From contig CAIVPZ010000158.1 in NCBI GenBank assembly GCA_903907955.1, positions 1 to 60,958 of the forward strand: 60,958 bases of DNA, given 5' to 3'. Each line of letters begins with the position of its first letter. The stretch's first letter is position 1. The notes beneath the pieces are model-generated. The model did no database searches and was not told the DNA's origin. It saw only the letters and a program-made list of their open reading frames with translations. A program made the position numbers and the translations under genes. This DNA is from an uncultured Acetobacteraceae bacterium (GTDB lineage Bacteria; Pseudomonadota; Alphaproteobacteria; Acetobacterales; Acetobacteraceae). Shown here piece by piece: positions 9,975-18,388 of this stretch.

Positions 9975-10331
9975 ATGGACTGGGAAGAATACCTGCGCCA
10001 GATGGGCGGGCACATGCGGGCGCTCGGCAAAGCGGCGCCCGGTGCGCTGGACGGCTTCCGCAGCCTTGATGCGGCCGCTTTCAAGACGCAGCATCTGGAC
10101 GCCAAGACCACCGAGCTGATCGCGCTGGCGGTGGCGGTAAGCCAGGGATGCGACGGCTGCATCGGCGTGCACGCGCTGCGCGCCGCCAAGGTCGGCGCCA
10201 CCCAGGAGGAAGTCGCCGAGGCGCTGGGGGTGGCGGTGGCGATCAGTGCCGGCTCGGCGCTGGTCTTTGCCGGCCGGGCCATGGAAGCGGTGGTCAACGC
10301 CCACGCGCCCAGGCAGCACGCCATCGACTGA
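9975..10331 (+). CDS. AhpD-like / carboxymuconolactone decarboxylase family protein
   Basis: A 118-residue all-helical protein of the CMD/AhpD superfamily. The redox signature C59-x-x-C62 (GCDGCIGVH) and H66 are present, as in peroxidase-type AhpD proteins where the two cysteines carry out disulfide chemistry. Many family members are listed only as carboxymuconolactone decarboxylases; the CxxC pair argues for a redox role rather than decarboxylation. A good ribosome site (AGGAG, 9963-9967) precedes the ATG. It sits 97 bases after bcsD in the same direction but probably has its own function. The stop codon abuts a dispersed repeat. Confidence 0.8.
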   Translation: MDWEEYLRQMGGHMRALGKAAPGALDGFRSLDAAAFKTQHLDAKTTELIALAVAVSQGCDGCIGVHALRAAKVGATQEEVAEALGVAVAISAGSALVFAGRAMEAVVNAHAPRQHAID

Positions 10332-10432
10332 GAGTTTGAAAAGGAATGCCCGCAAGCCGCCGGACGATGACGGAAAACTCAATGATGTCAGCGGGCGTTC
10401 TTTTTCAGGTTCGATTGTTTTTCAAGCTCTGA
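10330..10432. repeat. Dispersed ~103-bp repeat, copy 1
   Basis: This stretch is nearly identical to 59333-59436. By eye there are seven substitutions, all G/A transitions, and one single-base indel. Inside it, 10338-10353 pairs imperfectly with 10391-10406 to give a long stem with an A-rich 5' arm and a T-rich 3' arm, so the element could act as a terminator for the AhpD-like gene. The other copy stands immediately before a broken IS5-type transposase gene, which suggests the element is an insertion-sequence end or a derivative of one. No transposase follows this copy. Confidence 0.75.
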
Positions 10433-10457
10433 GCGGTGGCGGGGCCGCAACGACGGG

Positions 10458-10548
10458 GGCTGGCATACGGCCAGCCACTCGAAGCCGCGGGGCTGGAGGA
10501 CTGGGCGTGCCGCGCAGTGGGGCTGTTCCTGCACGGCGCCCAGTCCTC
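10458..10548. terminator. Two inverted repeats between convergent genes
   Basis: GGCTGGC at 10458-10464 pairs with GCCAGCC at 10470-10476. A second, stronger stem pairs GAGGACTGGGC (10496-10506) with GCCCAGTCCTC (10538-10548), a perfect 11-base match across a 31-base loop. They lie between the plus-strand AhpD-like gene and the minus-strand mlaA, where a bidirectional terminator is expected. There is no clear T-run after either stem, so intrinsic termination is not certain. Confidence 0.4.
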
Positions 10549-10593
10549 ATGCGCCGCCGGCGGGTCGGCCACGCAGCGGGCGCCGGCGGATAT

Positions 10594-11289
10594 TCAGGGA
10601 TCCGACCGGCGCTGTGCAACTACCTGGGAACCGGGGCAGGATTTTGCGAGATAGGCGAGATATTCCTCGCGCTGGATTGAGTAGGCATCCTGCGCCTGGT
10701 GGTCCGGTACATCGCCGGCATAGCGCAGGCTGGCCGCCGAGGCGCTGAGATCGAGCACCAGATCGGCAGTGGCGAGCGTGGTGGAAATCATGCTCAGCAG
10801 GTACCAGCCCCCGACGATGAAGCCGGAGATCGCGCCGGCGGCGACCGCATTGGTCGGGCCAACCAGGGGCAGCACGAGATACTGGCCCGCCGGCAGACCG
10901 GCATCGCACAGCGCGGCGCCGAATTCGATGTTCCGGCGATGAATGCCCAGGCGGCTGGCGAGGTCGAAAATCCCGCCGATGCCGAGCGTGGAGTTGATGA
11001 CCAGGCGATAAATGGAATCCGCCGCCGCCGGGCGGTTGCCGGCGAGCCAATGGGCGACGATGAATTCGGGCTCGGTCAGGTTTTCGTAGACGTTGCTGCC
11101 GGCCACGCGCAACGTATCGGGAACCCAGGTATCGGCGAAGCGACCCACCGGGTCGATGACGTAATAGACTGCGTTGTCGTTGAAGGTGAACATCGCCCGG
11201 TTGAGCGGTTCGAGGGGGTCGGCGCGCGCCGGGTTGGCCGCGGCCAGCGCGAGCGTGATCGCAAGAGCAAGGCTCACATGCTTTTCCAT
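10594..11289 (-). CDS. mlaA: MlaA/VacJ family outer-membrane lipid asymmetry protein
   Basis: A 231-residue MlaA (VacJ) protein. The family core is clear: DPLEPLNRAMFTFND near the N terminus, VGRFADTWVPD, and a long amphipathic and hydrophobic C-terminal half. MlaA sits in the outer membrane and removes misplaced phospholipids from the outer leaflet, passing them to the periplasmic MlaC. I chose the start at 11289 because a compact signal peptide (MEKHVSLALAITLALAAANPARA) follows; a longer frame upstream adds 20 residues without family features. The cleavage region ARA/DP has no lipobox cysteine, unlike the E. coli lipoprotein. No other mla genes are nearby. Confidence 0.88.
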   Translation of the reverse strand: MEKHVSLALAITLALAAANPARADPLEPLNRAMFTFNDNAVYYVIDPVGRFADTWVPDTLRVAGSNVYENLTEPEFIVAHWLAGNRPAAADSIYRLVINSTLGIGGIFDLASRLGIHRRNIEFGAALCDAGLPAGQYLVLPLVGPTNAVAAGAISGFIVGGWYLLSMISTTLATADLVLDLSASAASLRYAGDVPDHQAQDAYSIQREEYLAYLAKSCPGSQVVAQRRSDP

Positions 11290-11345
11290 GCGGCATGATC
11301 GCATGCCTCGGGGAGGCCTGCGAGGCATGGCAAACGTATCGGGTT

Positions 11346-11410
11346 CCAAGGGCCAAAGCCCTTGGTGGGTCCAGGGCGACGCCCTGGTGGGGTTCGGGGC
11401 AACGCCCCGA
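11346..11410. repeat. Three tandem GC-rich hairpins (dispersed family, site A)
   Basis: Three perfect stems follow one another: CCAAGGGC/GCCCTTGG (11346-11353 with 11358-11365), CCAGGGC/GCCCTGG (11371-11377 with 11381-11387) and TCGGGGC/GCCCCGA (11394-11400 with 11404-11410). They fill the space between mlaA and the divergent DMT gene and end only 15 bases before its ATG, so they would lie in its 5' leader if transcribed. Related hairpin pairs occur at 19560-19606, 24268-24289 and 33389-33432. Confidence 0.75.
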
Positions 11411-11425
11411 CAGGATCAGGGCAGG

Positions 11426-12487
11426 ATGCAAGCCAACCATTCCCATCTCTGGCCGGGGGTTCCGCTGGCCCTGGGGTCCGCGCTGGCATTCGGCGCGTCG
11501 ACTCCGTTGTCCAAGCTGCTGCTGGCATCGCTGGACCCGCAATTGCTCGCGGGGCTGCTTTATCTGGGAGCAGGCATCGGGCTTGCCGGGGTTCACCTCG
11601 CCCGCGCGGCGCTGGACATGCCGGCCCAGGATGCCCCTTTGCGCCGAGCCGATCTGCCGTGGCTCGGGGCTGTCATCGGGTTCGGCGGCATCATCGGGCC
11701 GCTGCTGCTCATGCTCGGTCTCTGCCGCACCCCGGCGGCATCGGCGTCGCTGCTGCTCAATCTGGAATCGCTGGCCACCATGGGGCTGGCCTGGATCGTA
11801 TTCCGGGAAAACGTTGACCGGCGGCTGCTGCTCGGCGCGTTCGCCATCCTGGCGGGCGCCGTTCTCCTGTCGTGGCAGGGACACGGCATCACGATCGACG
11901 GCGGCGCGGTGCTGATCGCCGGGGCGTGCCTGGCCTGGGGCATCGACAACAACCTGACCCGCAGGCTCTCCGCCGCCAACCCGGTGCTGATCGCCCTGCT
12001 CAAGGGACTCGTCGCCGGGACGGTGAACACCGGGGTGGCGCTGTGGTGGGGGGCGGCGCTGCCGTCCGCCGGGGTGCTCGGGGCGGCGGCGCTGGTGGGG
12101 TTCATCGGCATCGGTGTGAGCCTGGTTCTGTATGTGCGCGGGCTGCGGCATCTCGGCGCGGCGCGGACCGGGGCGTATTTTTCGCTGGCGCCGTTCATCG
12201 GGACGCTGCTGGCGATCATGCTCCTGGGCGAGCCGCTGACGCTCAGGCTCGGTGTTGCCGGCGTGCTGATGGCGGCGGGGCTATGGCTACATCTGGCGGA
12301 ACGGCACCAGCATGCGCACCAGCATGAGGCGCTGGAACACGAACACAGCCATGTGCACGACGAACATCACCAGCATGCGCATGACGGGCCGGTTACGGAG
12401 CCGCATTCGCACTGGCACCGGCATGAACCGGTGCGTCACGCCCATCCGCATTACCCGGATCTGCACCACCGGCACCGGCATCCATGA
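11426..12487 (+). CDS. DMT/EamA-family transporter with a histidine-rich C-terminal tail
   Basis: A 353-residue inner-membrane protein with about ten predicted helices (residues about 10-290) in the two-EamA-repeat layout of the drug/metabolite transporter superfamily. After the last helix a tail of about 60 residues is made almost entirely of His, Glu, Asp and Pro, beginning near the motif LAERHQHAHQHE and ending HHRHRHP. Such tails are typical of metal-binding regions and suggest that a divalent cation such as zinc, nickel or cobalt is bound or exported; that substrate is inference. Start ATG at 11426 lies just before the first helix. The 5' leader consists of three GC-rich hairpins. The iron-permease genes nearby point the opposite way. 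Confidence 0.8.
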   Translation: MQANHSHLWPGVPLALGSALAFGASTPLSKLLLASLDPQLLAGLLYLGAGIGLAGVHLARAALDMPAQDAPLRRADLPWLGAVIGFGGIIGPLLLMLGLCRTPAASASLLLNLESLATMGLAWIVFRENVDRRLLLGAFAILAGAVLLSWQGHGITIDGGAVLIAGACLAWGIDNNLTRRLSAANPVLIALLKGLVAGTVNTGVALWWGAALPSAGVLGAAALVGFIGIGVSLVLYVRGLRHLGAARTGAYFSLAPFIGTLLAIMLLGEPLTLRLGVAGVLMAAGLWLHLAERHQHAHQHEALEHEHSHVHDEHHQHAHDGPVTEPHSHWHRHEPVRHAHPHYPDLHHRHRHP

Positions 12488-12516
12488 CGGTGCGTCGCCC
12501 CCTCCCCGCCACCGCG

Positions 12517-13296
12517 TCAGAACGGAATTTCCACCTCCAGCCGCCAGCGCAGCGTGCCCGCAGCGGTGGCCGGGGTGGCGCCGAACAGCCAGCCGATTTC
12601 GTATTTCAGCTTGCCGGCATTGCCGAGACCAAGTTGATTCAGGGGCACAGCGCCGACCGCGACCGGCCCGGCCAGCAGTTGCTGGCGCGACAGGCCCGGC
12701 ATGGCGCCCAGCGCGCCGGTGTCGCCGTAGATCTCCACCGCCGGCGACAACGGCGCCCACAGGTTCCAGCGGCTCTGCCAGGCGTAGCTGACATCCAGGC
12801 CCTGGCTGGTCTGGTCCGGCCCAAGCTGGCGGGTGAAGAACAGGTTCATCATATGCGTGGTGCGGCCGATATCCTTGCCGATCACCGGGCCGAAGGTGAT
12901 CTGGTTGGACGCGGCGGCGGCGCCGCGCGTGGTGGATTGGCCATACTCGACATAGAAGCCGAGATCGGCGAACTGCTCGCCCGGCTCGGTGAGCTGGAAC
13001 ATGTTTTCGGTGACGACCTGCGTCAGCAGGGTCGGCTGGCCGGGGCCCGGTTGGCGGTCGAAGCCGAATTCGATTTCGGTGTGCCACCATGCCGTCGGGC
13101 CGGTGCCGAATTCCGCCGTGTAGCTGGTCGCCCCGGACTGCGCCGGGCGGTGATCGAACGCGGCGGCGCCGTTGGTTTCGATTTCCAGCTCGCCGAGGTC
13201 GATCTCGTAGGGCGACACCACGCGGTAGTCGGCCCGCGCCGGCACGGCCGCCAGCAGCGCCAGAGCCGCGGCCAGGGCGCGGATCAGCCGGGTCAT
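12517..13296 (-). CDS. Predicted outer-membrane beta-barrel protein coupled to the iron permease
   Basis: A 259-residue exported protein. An N-terminal signal peptide (about residues 1-22, ending PARA/DY) is followed by alternating hydrophobic and polar strands with many aromatic residues, and the C terminus WRLEVEIPF ends in phenylalanine, the classic outer-membrane barrel signature. I do not recognise a named family. Its ATG overlaps the stop of the upstream permease gene by four bases, so the two are co-translated. This suggests an outer-membrane partner in metal uptake or export, but a scaffold or unrelated porin role cannot be excluded. Confidence 0.7.
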   Translation of the reverse strand: MTRLIRALAAALALLAAVPARADYRVVSPYEIDLGELEIETNGAAAFDHRPAQSGATSYTAEFGTGPTAWWHTEIEFGFDRQPGPGQPTLLTQVVTENMFQLTEPGEQFADLGFYVEYGQSTTRGAAAASNQITFGPVIGKDIGRTTHMMNLFFTRQLGPDQTSQGLDVSYAWQSRWNLWAPLSPAVEIYGDTGALGAMPGLSRQQLLAGPVAVGAVPLNQLGLGNAGKLKYEIGWLFGATPATAAGTLRWRLEVEIPF

Positions 13297-14426
13297 TTCG
13301 CTACAAGCACACCTTTGGCAGTGTCCTGATGGAAGTCGCCAAAGAATTTGTACTCCCCGGGGTCGAGCGGGCCAAGGAACACGGTGATGGTCTGACCCGA
13401 CGGCACCAGCTTTTCGCGGTTGAGGGCAACGCTCTCGAACTCCTCGGCGGTATCGTCGGTGTTCTGCACCCGCAGGCGGAATTTGACATGCGCCGGCACC
13501 TCGATACGGCCCGGCTCGAAACGGTGCTGGTGGACCACCAGCGTTGGCAGGTCGTCGGCGCGGGCCGGCTGCCCCCCCAGCAGCAGCGCGGCCAGCAGCA
13601 CGGCGCCGGCAAGCGGGCGCACGCGCGGGCGGCCGGCGAGGCGGGAAAACCCCGCCAGCAGCAGCAGCGTGCCGCTCCAGGCCGCGAACTGGATGCCGGA
13701 CGGCCGGGCGGAATAGCCGATCAGGGCACGCAGGCCGCGCCCGGCGATGCTGTCATCGGCAAGGACGGCGCTGGTGTCCCACAGGTGCTCACCCCAGCCC
13801 GGCAGCAGATCGGCGGCATGCAACTGGGCCGCCGCCTGCCCCGCCATGCCGGCGGCGAGCAACGCGATCAGCGCATTGGTGACGCGGAACAGGTGGCGCA
13901 GCGGGATGGCGACCAGCCCGCGATACAGCAGCCAGGACAGCAACCCGGCGAGGCCCAGCCCGGCGGCGCCGCCGGCGGCGAGCGACAGCGCGGCGGTCTG
14001 CGAGCCGGCGGCGATGCCGAACAGGAACAGCACCACCTCCGCCCCCTCGCGCATTACGGCAATGGCGACGACGGCCGCCAGGGCGGCGAGTGAGCGCTCG
14101 CCGAGCCGCACCTCCTGCCCGACCTGCCGGAGTTCGGCGGCCATGGAACGGGCGTGCTGCGACATCCACACGATGTGCCAGCTCAGCATCACCACCGCGA
14201 AGCCCAGAACCGCAGCGGTGAACACTTCCTGGCCGGCGCCCTGGAACGCATCGGACAGGGTCGCGGCGAACGCGGCCACCAGGCTGGCCCCGGCAGCCCC
14301 CGCGGCGATGCCGGCAGCGATCCAACGTCCCCGGCCGGCGACCCCCTCGGTGGCCGCGAGGACGATGCCGATGATCAGCCCCGCTTCCATGGCTTCGCGG
14401 AAGACGATGATCATGCTGACGAACAT
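13293..14426 (-). CDS. FTR1-family iron permease fused to a cupredoxin domain
   Basis: A 377-residue fusion. Residues 1-265 form an FTR1/EfeU-type membrane permease with both iron-pathway motifs, REAME at 10-14 and REGAE at 126-130. After a last hydrophobic stretch ending GGQPARADD (about residue 292), which looks like a retained signal peptide, comes a cupredoxin-like beta domain to the end (about 292-377). EfeU permeases normally work with a separate exported protein, EfeO, which contains a cupredoxin domain, so the fusion would tether that partner. The classical copper ligand set is not evident. No EfeB peroxidase is visible. The gene is the first of a two-gene unit with the barrel protein. 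Confidence 0.85.
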   Translation of the reverse strand: MFVSMIIVFREAMEAGLIIGIVLAATEGVAGRGRWIAAGIAAGAAGASLVAAFAATLSDAFQGAGQEVFTAAVLGFAVVMLSWHIVWMSQHARSMAAELRQVGQEVRLGERSLAALAAVVAIAVMREGAEVVLFLFGIAAGSQTAALSLAAGGAAGLGLAGLLSWLLYRGLVAIPLRHLFRVTNALIALLAAGMAGQAAAQLHAADLLPGWGEHLWDTSAVLADDSIAGRGLRALIGYSARPSGIQFAAWSGTLLLLAGFSRLAGRPRVRPLAGAVLLAALLLGGQPARADDLPTLVVHQHRFEPGRIEVPAHVKFRLRVQNTDDTAEEFESVALNREKLVPSGQTITVFLGPLDPGEYKFFGDFHQDTAKGVLVAK

Positions 14427-14715
14427 GCTGGCCTATCCTCCGGCGGGCATTTGCGACCGCTTTGCACTCGCGAATTGTTGCACGTGGGCGTGAGGTGGTG
14501 CAAGCGAGGGGCTGTATTCGCCGGTTGCGCTGGAACGGCCGGATCTCATCGGCTATTTGGTTTGAATACGAAATATTATGGTGCCTGCGCGTCAATGGTG
14601 GCAATCAATAAGAAATAGCGGCGCGCCGGTTCGCGGCAACCACGCGCGCTGCTGGCGCATTGCCCGCCATGCACCCCGCCGCTAGGCTTCCGGCACGCCT
14701 TTGCCCGGAGCCCAC

Positions 14716-15765
14716 ATGGCCGCGATCACCAAGCACGTCTTCTACGTCAACCGGCTCACCCATCCGGTGTTTGCCGACCTGCTCGGCGCCCGGGACGACA
14801 TCCGGTTGGACAGGCTGGAGAACGACACCGCACAGACCGGGATCGACGTGGTGCTGTCGCGCGCCCATGCCTACCAGATCGGCGCCTCGCGTGACGAGAT
14901 TCCGCGGCATCTGCACGGCACCGCGGCGCTGCTCGCCGGTGCGCCGGATATGCTGGTGATGTCCAGCAGCGGCGCGGGGTATGACACGATCGATGTGGAT
15001 GCCTGCACCGCTGCCGGCGTGCTGGCGGTAAATCAGGCCGGCGGCAACCGCGAGGCGGTGGCCGAACATGTGCTCGGCATGATGCTGCTGCTGTCCAAGC
15101 GCGCCATCCAGGCCGACCGGCACATGCGGCGCGAGGCCGGGATCAGCCGCATCGCCTATACCGGCAACAACATCCATGGCAAGACGGTGGGAATTGTCGG
15201 GCTGGGCAATACCGGCTCGCGGCTGGCCGAGTTGTGCAGCGGGCTGTTCGCCATGCCGGTGCTGGCCTGCGACCCCTATCTCAGCGCCGAGCAGATCGCC
15301 GCGCACGGGGCCGAGAAGGTCGGGCTGGATCAGTTGCTGCATCGTGCCGACTTCGTTTCCCTGCATTGCCCACGCAGCATCGAGACGCTGGGCATGATCG
15401 GGCTGCGCGAGTTCGGGCTGATGAAGCCGACGGCCTGGTTCTTCAACGCCGCCCGCGGCGGCCTGCACGACGAAATGGCGCTGGAAGCGGCGCTGGCGAG
15501 CGGGGCGATCGCCGGCGCCGGGCTGGATGTGTGGGCGGTCGAGCCGCCGCCGCCCGAGCATCCGCTGCTGCGCTTCGACAACGTCATCGCCACCCCGCAC
15601 ATCGCCGGCGTCACCGCGGAATCGCGCGAGATGACCGCCCGCATGGCGGCCGAGCAGGTGCTCGATATCCTCGACGGCCGGCGCCCGCCGCGGCTGCTGA
15701 ACCCGGAGGTCTGGCCCGCCTATGCGGAACGGTTTTTCCGCATCTTCGGCTTCCAGCCGGGGTAG
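14716..15765 (+). CDS. D-isomer-specific 2-hydroxyacid dehydrogenase (phosphoglycerate dehydrogenase-like)
   Basis: A 349-residue NAD-dependent dehydrogenase. The dinucleotide motif GLGNTG lies in the middle of the chain (about residues 160-165). The catalytic triad of the family is present: Arg in NAARGG, Glu in AVEPPPPEH and His in TPHIAG. These enzymes reduce 2-keto acids or oxidise D-2-hydroxy acids; the substrate cannot be told from sequence. There is no C-terminal ACT domain, so this is not the regulated serine-pathway SerA type. GGAG at 14707-14710 precedes the ATG at 14716 at normal spacing. An in-frame TTG at 14701 is less likely. It stands alone, followed by a Sel1 protein. Confidence 0.85.
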   Translation: MAAITKHVFYVNRLTHPVFADLLGARDDIRLDRLENDTAQTGIDVVLSRAHAYQIGASRDEIPRHLHGTAALLAGAPDMLVMSSSGAGYDTIDVDACTAAGVLAVNQAGGNREAVAEHVLGMMLLLSKRAIQADRHMRREAGISRIAYTGNNIHGKTVGIVGLGNTGSRLAELCSGLFAMPVLACDPYLSAEQIAAHGAEKVGLDQLLHRADFVSLHCPRSIETLGMIGLREFGLMKPTAWFFNAARGGLHDEMALEAALASGAIAGAGLDVWAVEPPPPEHPLLRFDNVIATPHIAGVTAESREMTARMAAEQVLDILDGRRPPRLLNPEVWPAYAERFFRIFGFQPG

Positions 15766-15830
15766 CGTCCGGTTGGAACGCCGCGGTTGACATGCTAGCA
15801 ACCAGGGGGCGGAAACAGGGAGCGATCGAA

Positions 15831-16886
15831 ATGCGCCAGGAATACGCCCATGTTATGCGCGGGTTGCTTGCTGCAGTCGTTCTTTCGGCGTTGTTCAGCA
15901 GCGCGGCGATCGCCGGCACCGAGGATTTTGTTGAGGGAGCGGCCGCCTATCGCCGGGGCGATTATGCCGATGCCATGCGGCTGCTGACGCCATTGGCGGA
16001 ACAAGGCAATGCCGTGGCGCAATTCGACATCGGGACGATGTACTACAAGGGACACGGCGTCGAGCAGGACTACGCCGCGGCGGCCGGCTGGTATATGGCG
16101 GCGGCGGAAAGCGGCTTTGCGCCGGCGGAGGCCAATCTCGGGCGGATGTATTCCCTGGGTTATGGCGTCGAGCGGAATTACCGGCTGGCGGTGACCTGGT
16201 TCACCAAGGCGGCGGAACGCGGCAATGCGGAGGCACAGGCCGAACTCGGCAGAATGTATTACGAGGGCCTCGGCGTGGAGCAGGACGACAAGCTGGCCCT
16301 GAAATGGTTCACGCTGGCGGCGGAACGGGGTGACGCGGCGGCGCAGGCCGGTCTCGGGGGCATGTATTCCGGCGGTCACGGGGTGGCGCAGGATTTTGCC
16401 CTCGCAGTCAAATGGTTCACAGAGGCGGCCGAACAGGGGGATGCGGGGGCGCAATTCAATCTCGGCCGGCTGTACGACAACGGCGAGGGCGTTGCGCAGG
16501 ACTACCGGGTGGCAGTGAAATGGTATGCGAAAGCCGCGGAGCAAGGCAACGCCGCGGCGCAGAACAGTCTCGGGACGATGTTCGAGAAGGGGCATGGCGT
16601 GGCGCAGGACTACAAATGGGCGGCGCGCTGGTATGCGGCGGCGGCGAAGCAGGGCGAGGCGATGGCCCAGTTCAATATGGGCAATATGTATTATGTCGGC
16701 CTTGGAGTGCTGCAGAATTACAAGCGGGCGCATATGTGGCTGAATATCGCGGCGACGCAGGGAATTGACAGTGCGGCGGCGAACCGCAACGCGGTCGAAG
16801 CGAAGATGTCGATCAGCCAGATCGAAACGGCGCAGGCTATGGCGCAGCGGTGTTTGGGGTCTAATTACAAGCAGTGTGATGATTGA
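15831..16886 (+). CDS. Exported Sel1-repeat protein
   Basis: A 351-residue protein with a signal peptide (about residues 1-32, MRGLLAAVVLSALFSSAAIAG) followed by about eight Sel1-like repeats of 36 residues. Each carries the pattern G-x-x-Y-x-x-G-x-G-V-x-Q-D-Y followed by A-x-x-W-Y/F-x-x-A-A-x-x-G. Sel1 proteins are alpha-solenoid scaffolds that bind partner proteins, often in the periplasm. GGGAG at 15818-15822 stands eight bases before the ATG at 15831, so I prefer this start to the ATG at 15792. Two cysteines near the C terminus (CLGSNYKQC) may form a disulfide. No partner is obvious from the neighbours. Confidence 0.85.
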   Translation: MRQEYAHVMRGLLAAVVLSALFSSAAIAGTEDFVEGAAAYRRGDYADAMRLLTPLAEQGNAVAQFDIGTMYYKGHGVEQDYAAAAGWYMAAAESGFAPAEANLGRMYSLGYGVERNYRLAVTWFTKAAERGNAEAQAELGRMYYEGLGVEQDDKLALKWFTLAAERGDAAAQAGLGGMYSGGHGVAQDFALAVKWFTEAAEQGDAGAQFNLGRLYDNGEGVAQDYRVAVKWYAKAAEQGNAAAQNSLGTMFEKGHGVAQDYKWAARWYAAAAKQGEAMAQFNMGNMYYVGLGVLQNYKRAHMWLNIAATQGIDSAAANRNAVEAKMSISQIETAQAMAQRCLGSNYKQCDD

Positions 16887-17034
16887 GGGGGCGTGGCTCA
16901 ATTTTGGTATTGATTTAGGCTCATACTTGGTTGCAGGGCGGAAGCAATCGTCCTAGAATTAATTTGTTATACCCTGTTCACGCGATAATTCGGTATTCCG
17001 TTGGGTTTGTGATACGGAAATTGTCGGCTCCTCG

Positions 17035-17964
17035 CTATCTTGTGTGGATGGGAACGGGCTTATGCCGGCAGGCTGAGGTCGAGCTTTCCGGCAAGGAGAA
17101 CAGCCGGACCCGCGAACCGTTGGAACCGCCGCCATCCGCGGTGATCATCAACCGCCCGGCAGTCGGATACCGCTCCCGGCCCATCACATCCAGCCAGCGG
17201 CGGATCGAGTTGACCGAGAACTGCGCTGTGTCGTTATCGATGCCGACACTCACGCAGCCAGCGTTGGCCGCAATGTCGTCGACACCGTACGGCACAACCT
17301 TGCCAGGCCCGGCATCGACGAAATCATGAACCTTGACCTGGTCGGGACAGCCTTGCGGCCGGTAGTCGCTGCCAACGTTCTTGTAGGGACCTATCAACTC
17401 CTTCTTCCTGGTGTCGATCGAAATCACCGGCTGACCCGCCGCCTGGGTTGCGATAACGGCTGCGTTGATATGCTCGAACTGAGCGTCGCGATCGGGATTG
17501 CGGCTGCCTTCGAGGGTCTTGCGGTTGACCTGGCGGCGATAGCCGACGATGTCCAGCAACCTGGGGATGCTGCTCTTGCCGATCTGGTGACCGATCTCGC
17601 ACAGCGCTGCAGCCAGCTTCGCGTGGCTCTTCGAAACCCACAGTAGCGGCCGCATCGGATCGCCCATCGTCGCCGGCTCCACCAACCGACGCAGATCATC
17701 GAGCAATTTCGGGTCGGTGGCGGTCAGCGCATGCCTGCCGCTGCCGGGCCGTCGCACTTCTCCAGACAGTCCGCCAGGGTCGTCGAGGTCTTTCAGACCA
17801 CGGCCAATCGTGCTGCGCGCAATCCCCGTGGCCCGCGAAGCTGCGCTGATCCCGCCATGCCCGGCCGTTCGCGCCGCCGCCGCCGCGAACAGCCGACGAC
17901 CACGTTCGTTCAGACTGCGACGAACCGCCGCATAGCGCTCGCCAATCGCAGATGCATCTGCCAT
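17035..17964 (-). pseudogene. Truncated ISAzo13-family transposase
   Basis: A 309-residue frame beginning MADASAIGERYAAVRRSL. It has the family's helix-turn-helix region, the VRRPGSGR linker and the first DDE strand (PVISIDTRKKELIG). The VHDFVD segment follows, then a second acidic strand (LMITADGGGSNGSRVRL). Immediately after that strand the reading changes to an unrelated 20-residue tail. Full-length relatives run on for about another hundred residues that include the catalytic glutamate region (PPGTSKWN and beyond), which is absent here. The protein is therefore most likely inactive. The truncation looks like a deletion junction near 17100 rather than a point mutation. Confidence 0.85.
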
Positions 17965-18388
17965 GCGCGGAGTCTACGTGCTCAGCGAACCGCGCCGGAA
18001 TCCCCTGTTCGCGCCAAGGCGCGCATCGACGGGGTGATTCGGGGATTGTTGGGCGCCGCCTAAACTGCGGCTTTCAGCCAGTTATTGGGGGGAACTGTCA
18101 AAGTCCGATTTGACAGTTCCCGCGCCAACCACGCCGCGTGCCCGGTTTTCCTTGACTTTCCCGCCCCCTTCCCCCATCTACCGTTCTGCGCGCCCTGCTG
18201 TGGTTTCGTGCGCTGCCCGCCCGACCAGCTTTCTTGCACCTCGCAAGGGTCCGGGCGCACACCCAGGTAGCCCGCTTTTCCTCAAATGATTGCGCCGGCC
18301 CGCGATCCTGTCGATCGCGATGACGCATACCCATTTTGTCCCGAACCATGCGGGCGGGGCGTGCGCCGATACGTATGAAAGACCCCTG
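17965..18388. other. Intergenic region between IS remnant and helicase gene
   Basis: No gene is supported here. The left part is the 5' region of the IS remnant, ending with the inverted repeat at 18090-18121. From 18122 onward the DNA is pyrimidine-rich. A possible -35 hexamer TTGACT at 18152-18157 has only a poor -10 match 17-18 bases downstream (around 18175-18181). The region probably carries the helicase promoter and a long 5' leader, as is common for DEAD-box genes, but I cannot fix the site. Confidence 0.5.
18090..18121. repeat. Perfect 13-bp inverted repeat at the presumed IS end
   Basis: GGGAACTGTCAAA (18090-18102) and TTTGACAGTTCCC (18109-18121) are exact reverse complements with a 6-base spacer. 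The repeat is 126 bases upstream of the transposase start and is best read as the terminal or subterminal repeat of the element. It could also be a palindrome formed by two abutting IS ends. Confidence 0.7.

Larger units (their letters stand above)
17035..18121 (-). mobile_element. Remnant of an ISAzo13-family insertion sequence
   Basis: The element is defined by a truncated ISAzo13-type transposase gene (17035-17964, minus strand) and a perfect inverted repeat at 18090-18121, upstream of the transposase start, that probably marks one end. The other end is missing with the 3' part of the transposase gene. Sequence to the left (16887-17034) is AT-rich and not recognisable. The element separates the Sel1 gene from the helicase gene. 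Confidence 0.65.

Noticed and set aside
15900-16750. Regular ~108-bp periodicity that could suggest a repeat array
   Set aside because: It is explained by the 36-residue Sel1 repeats of the encoded protein; there are no conserved direct repeats with unique spacers as in CRISPR.
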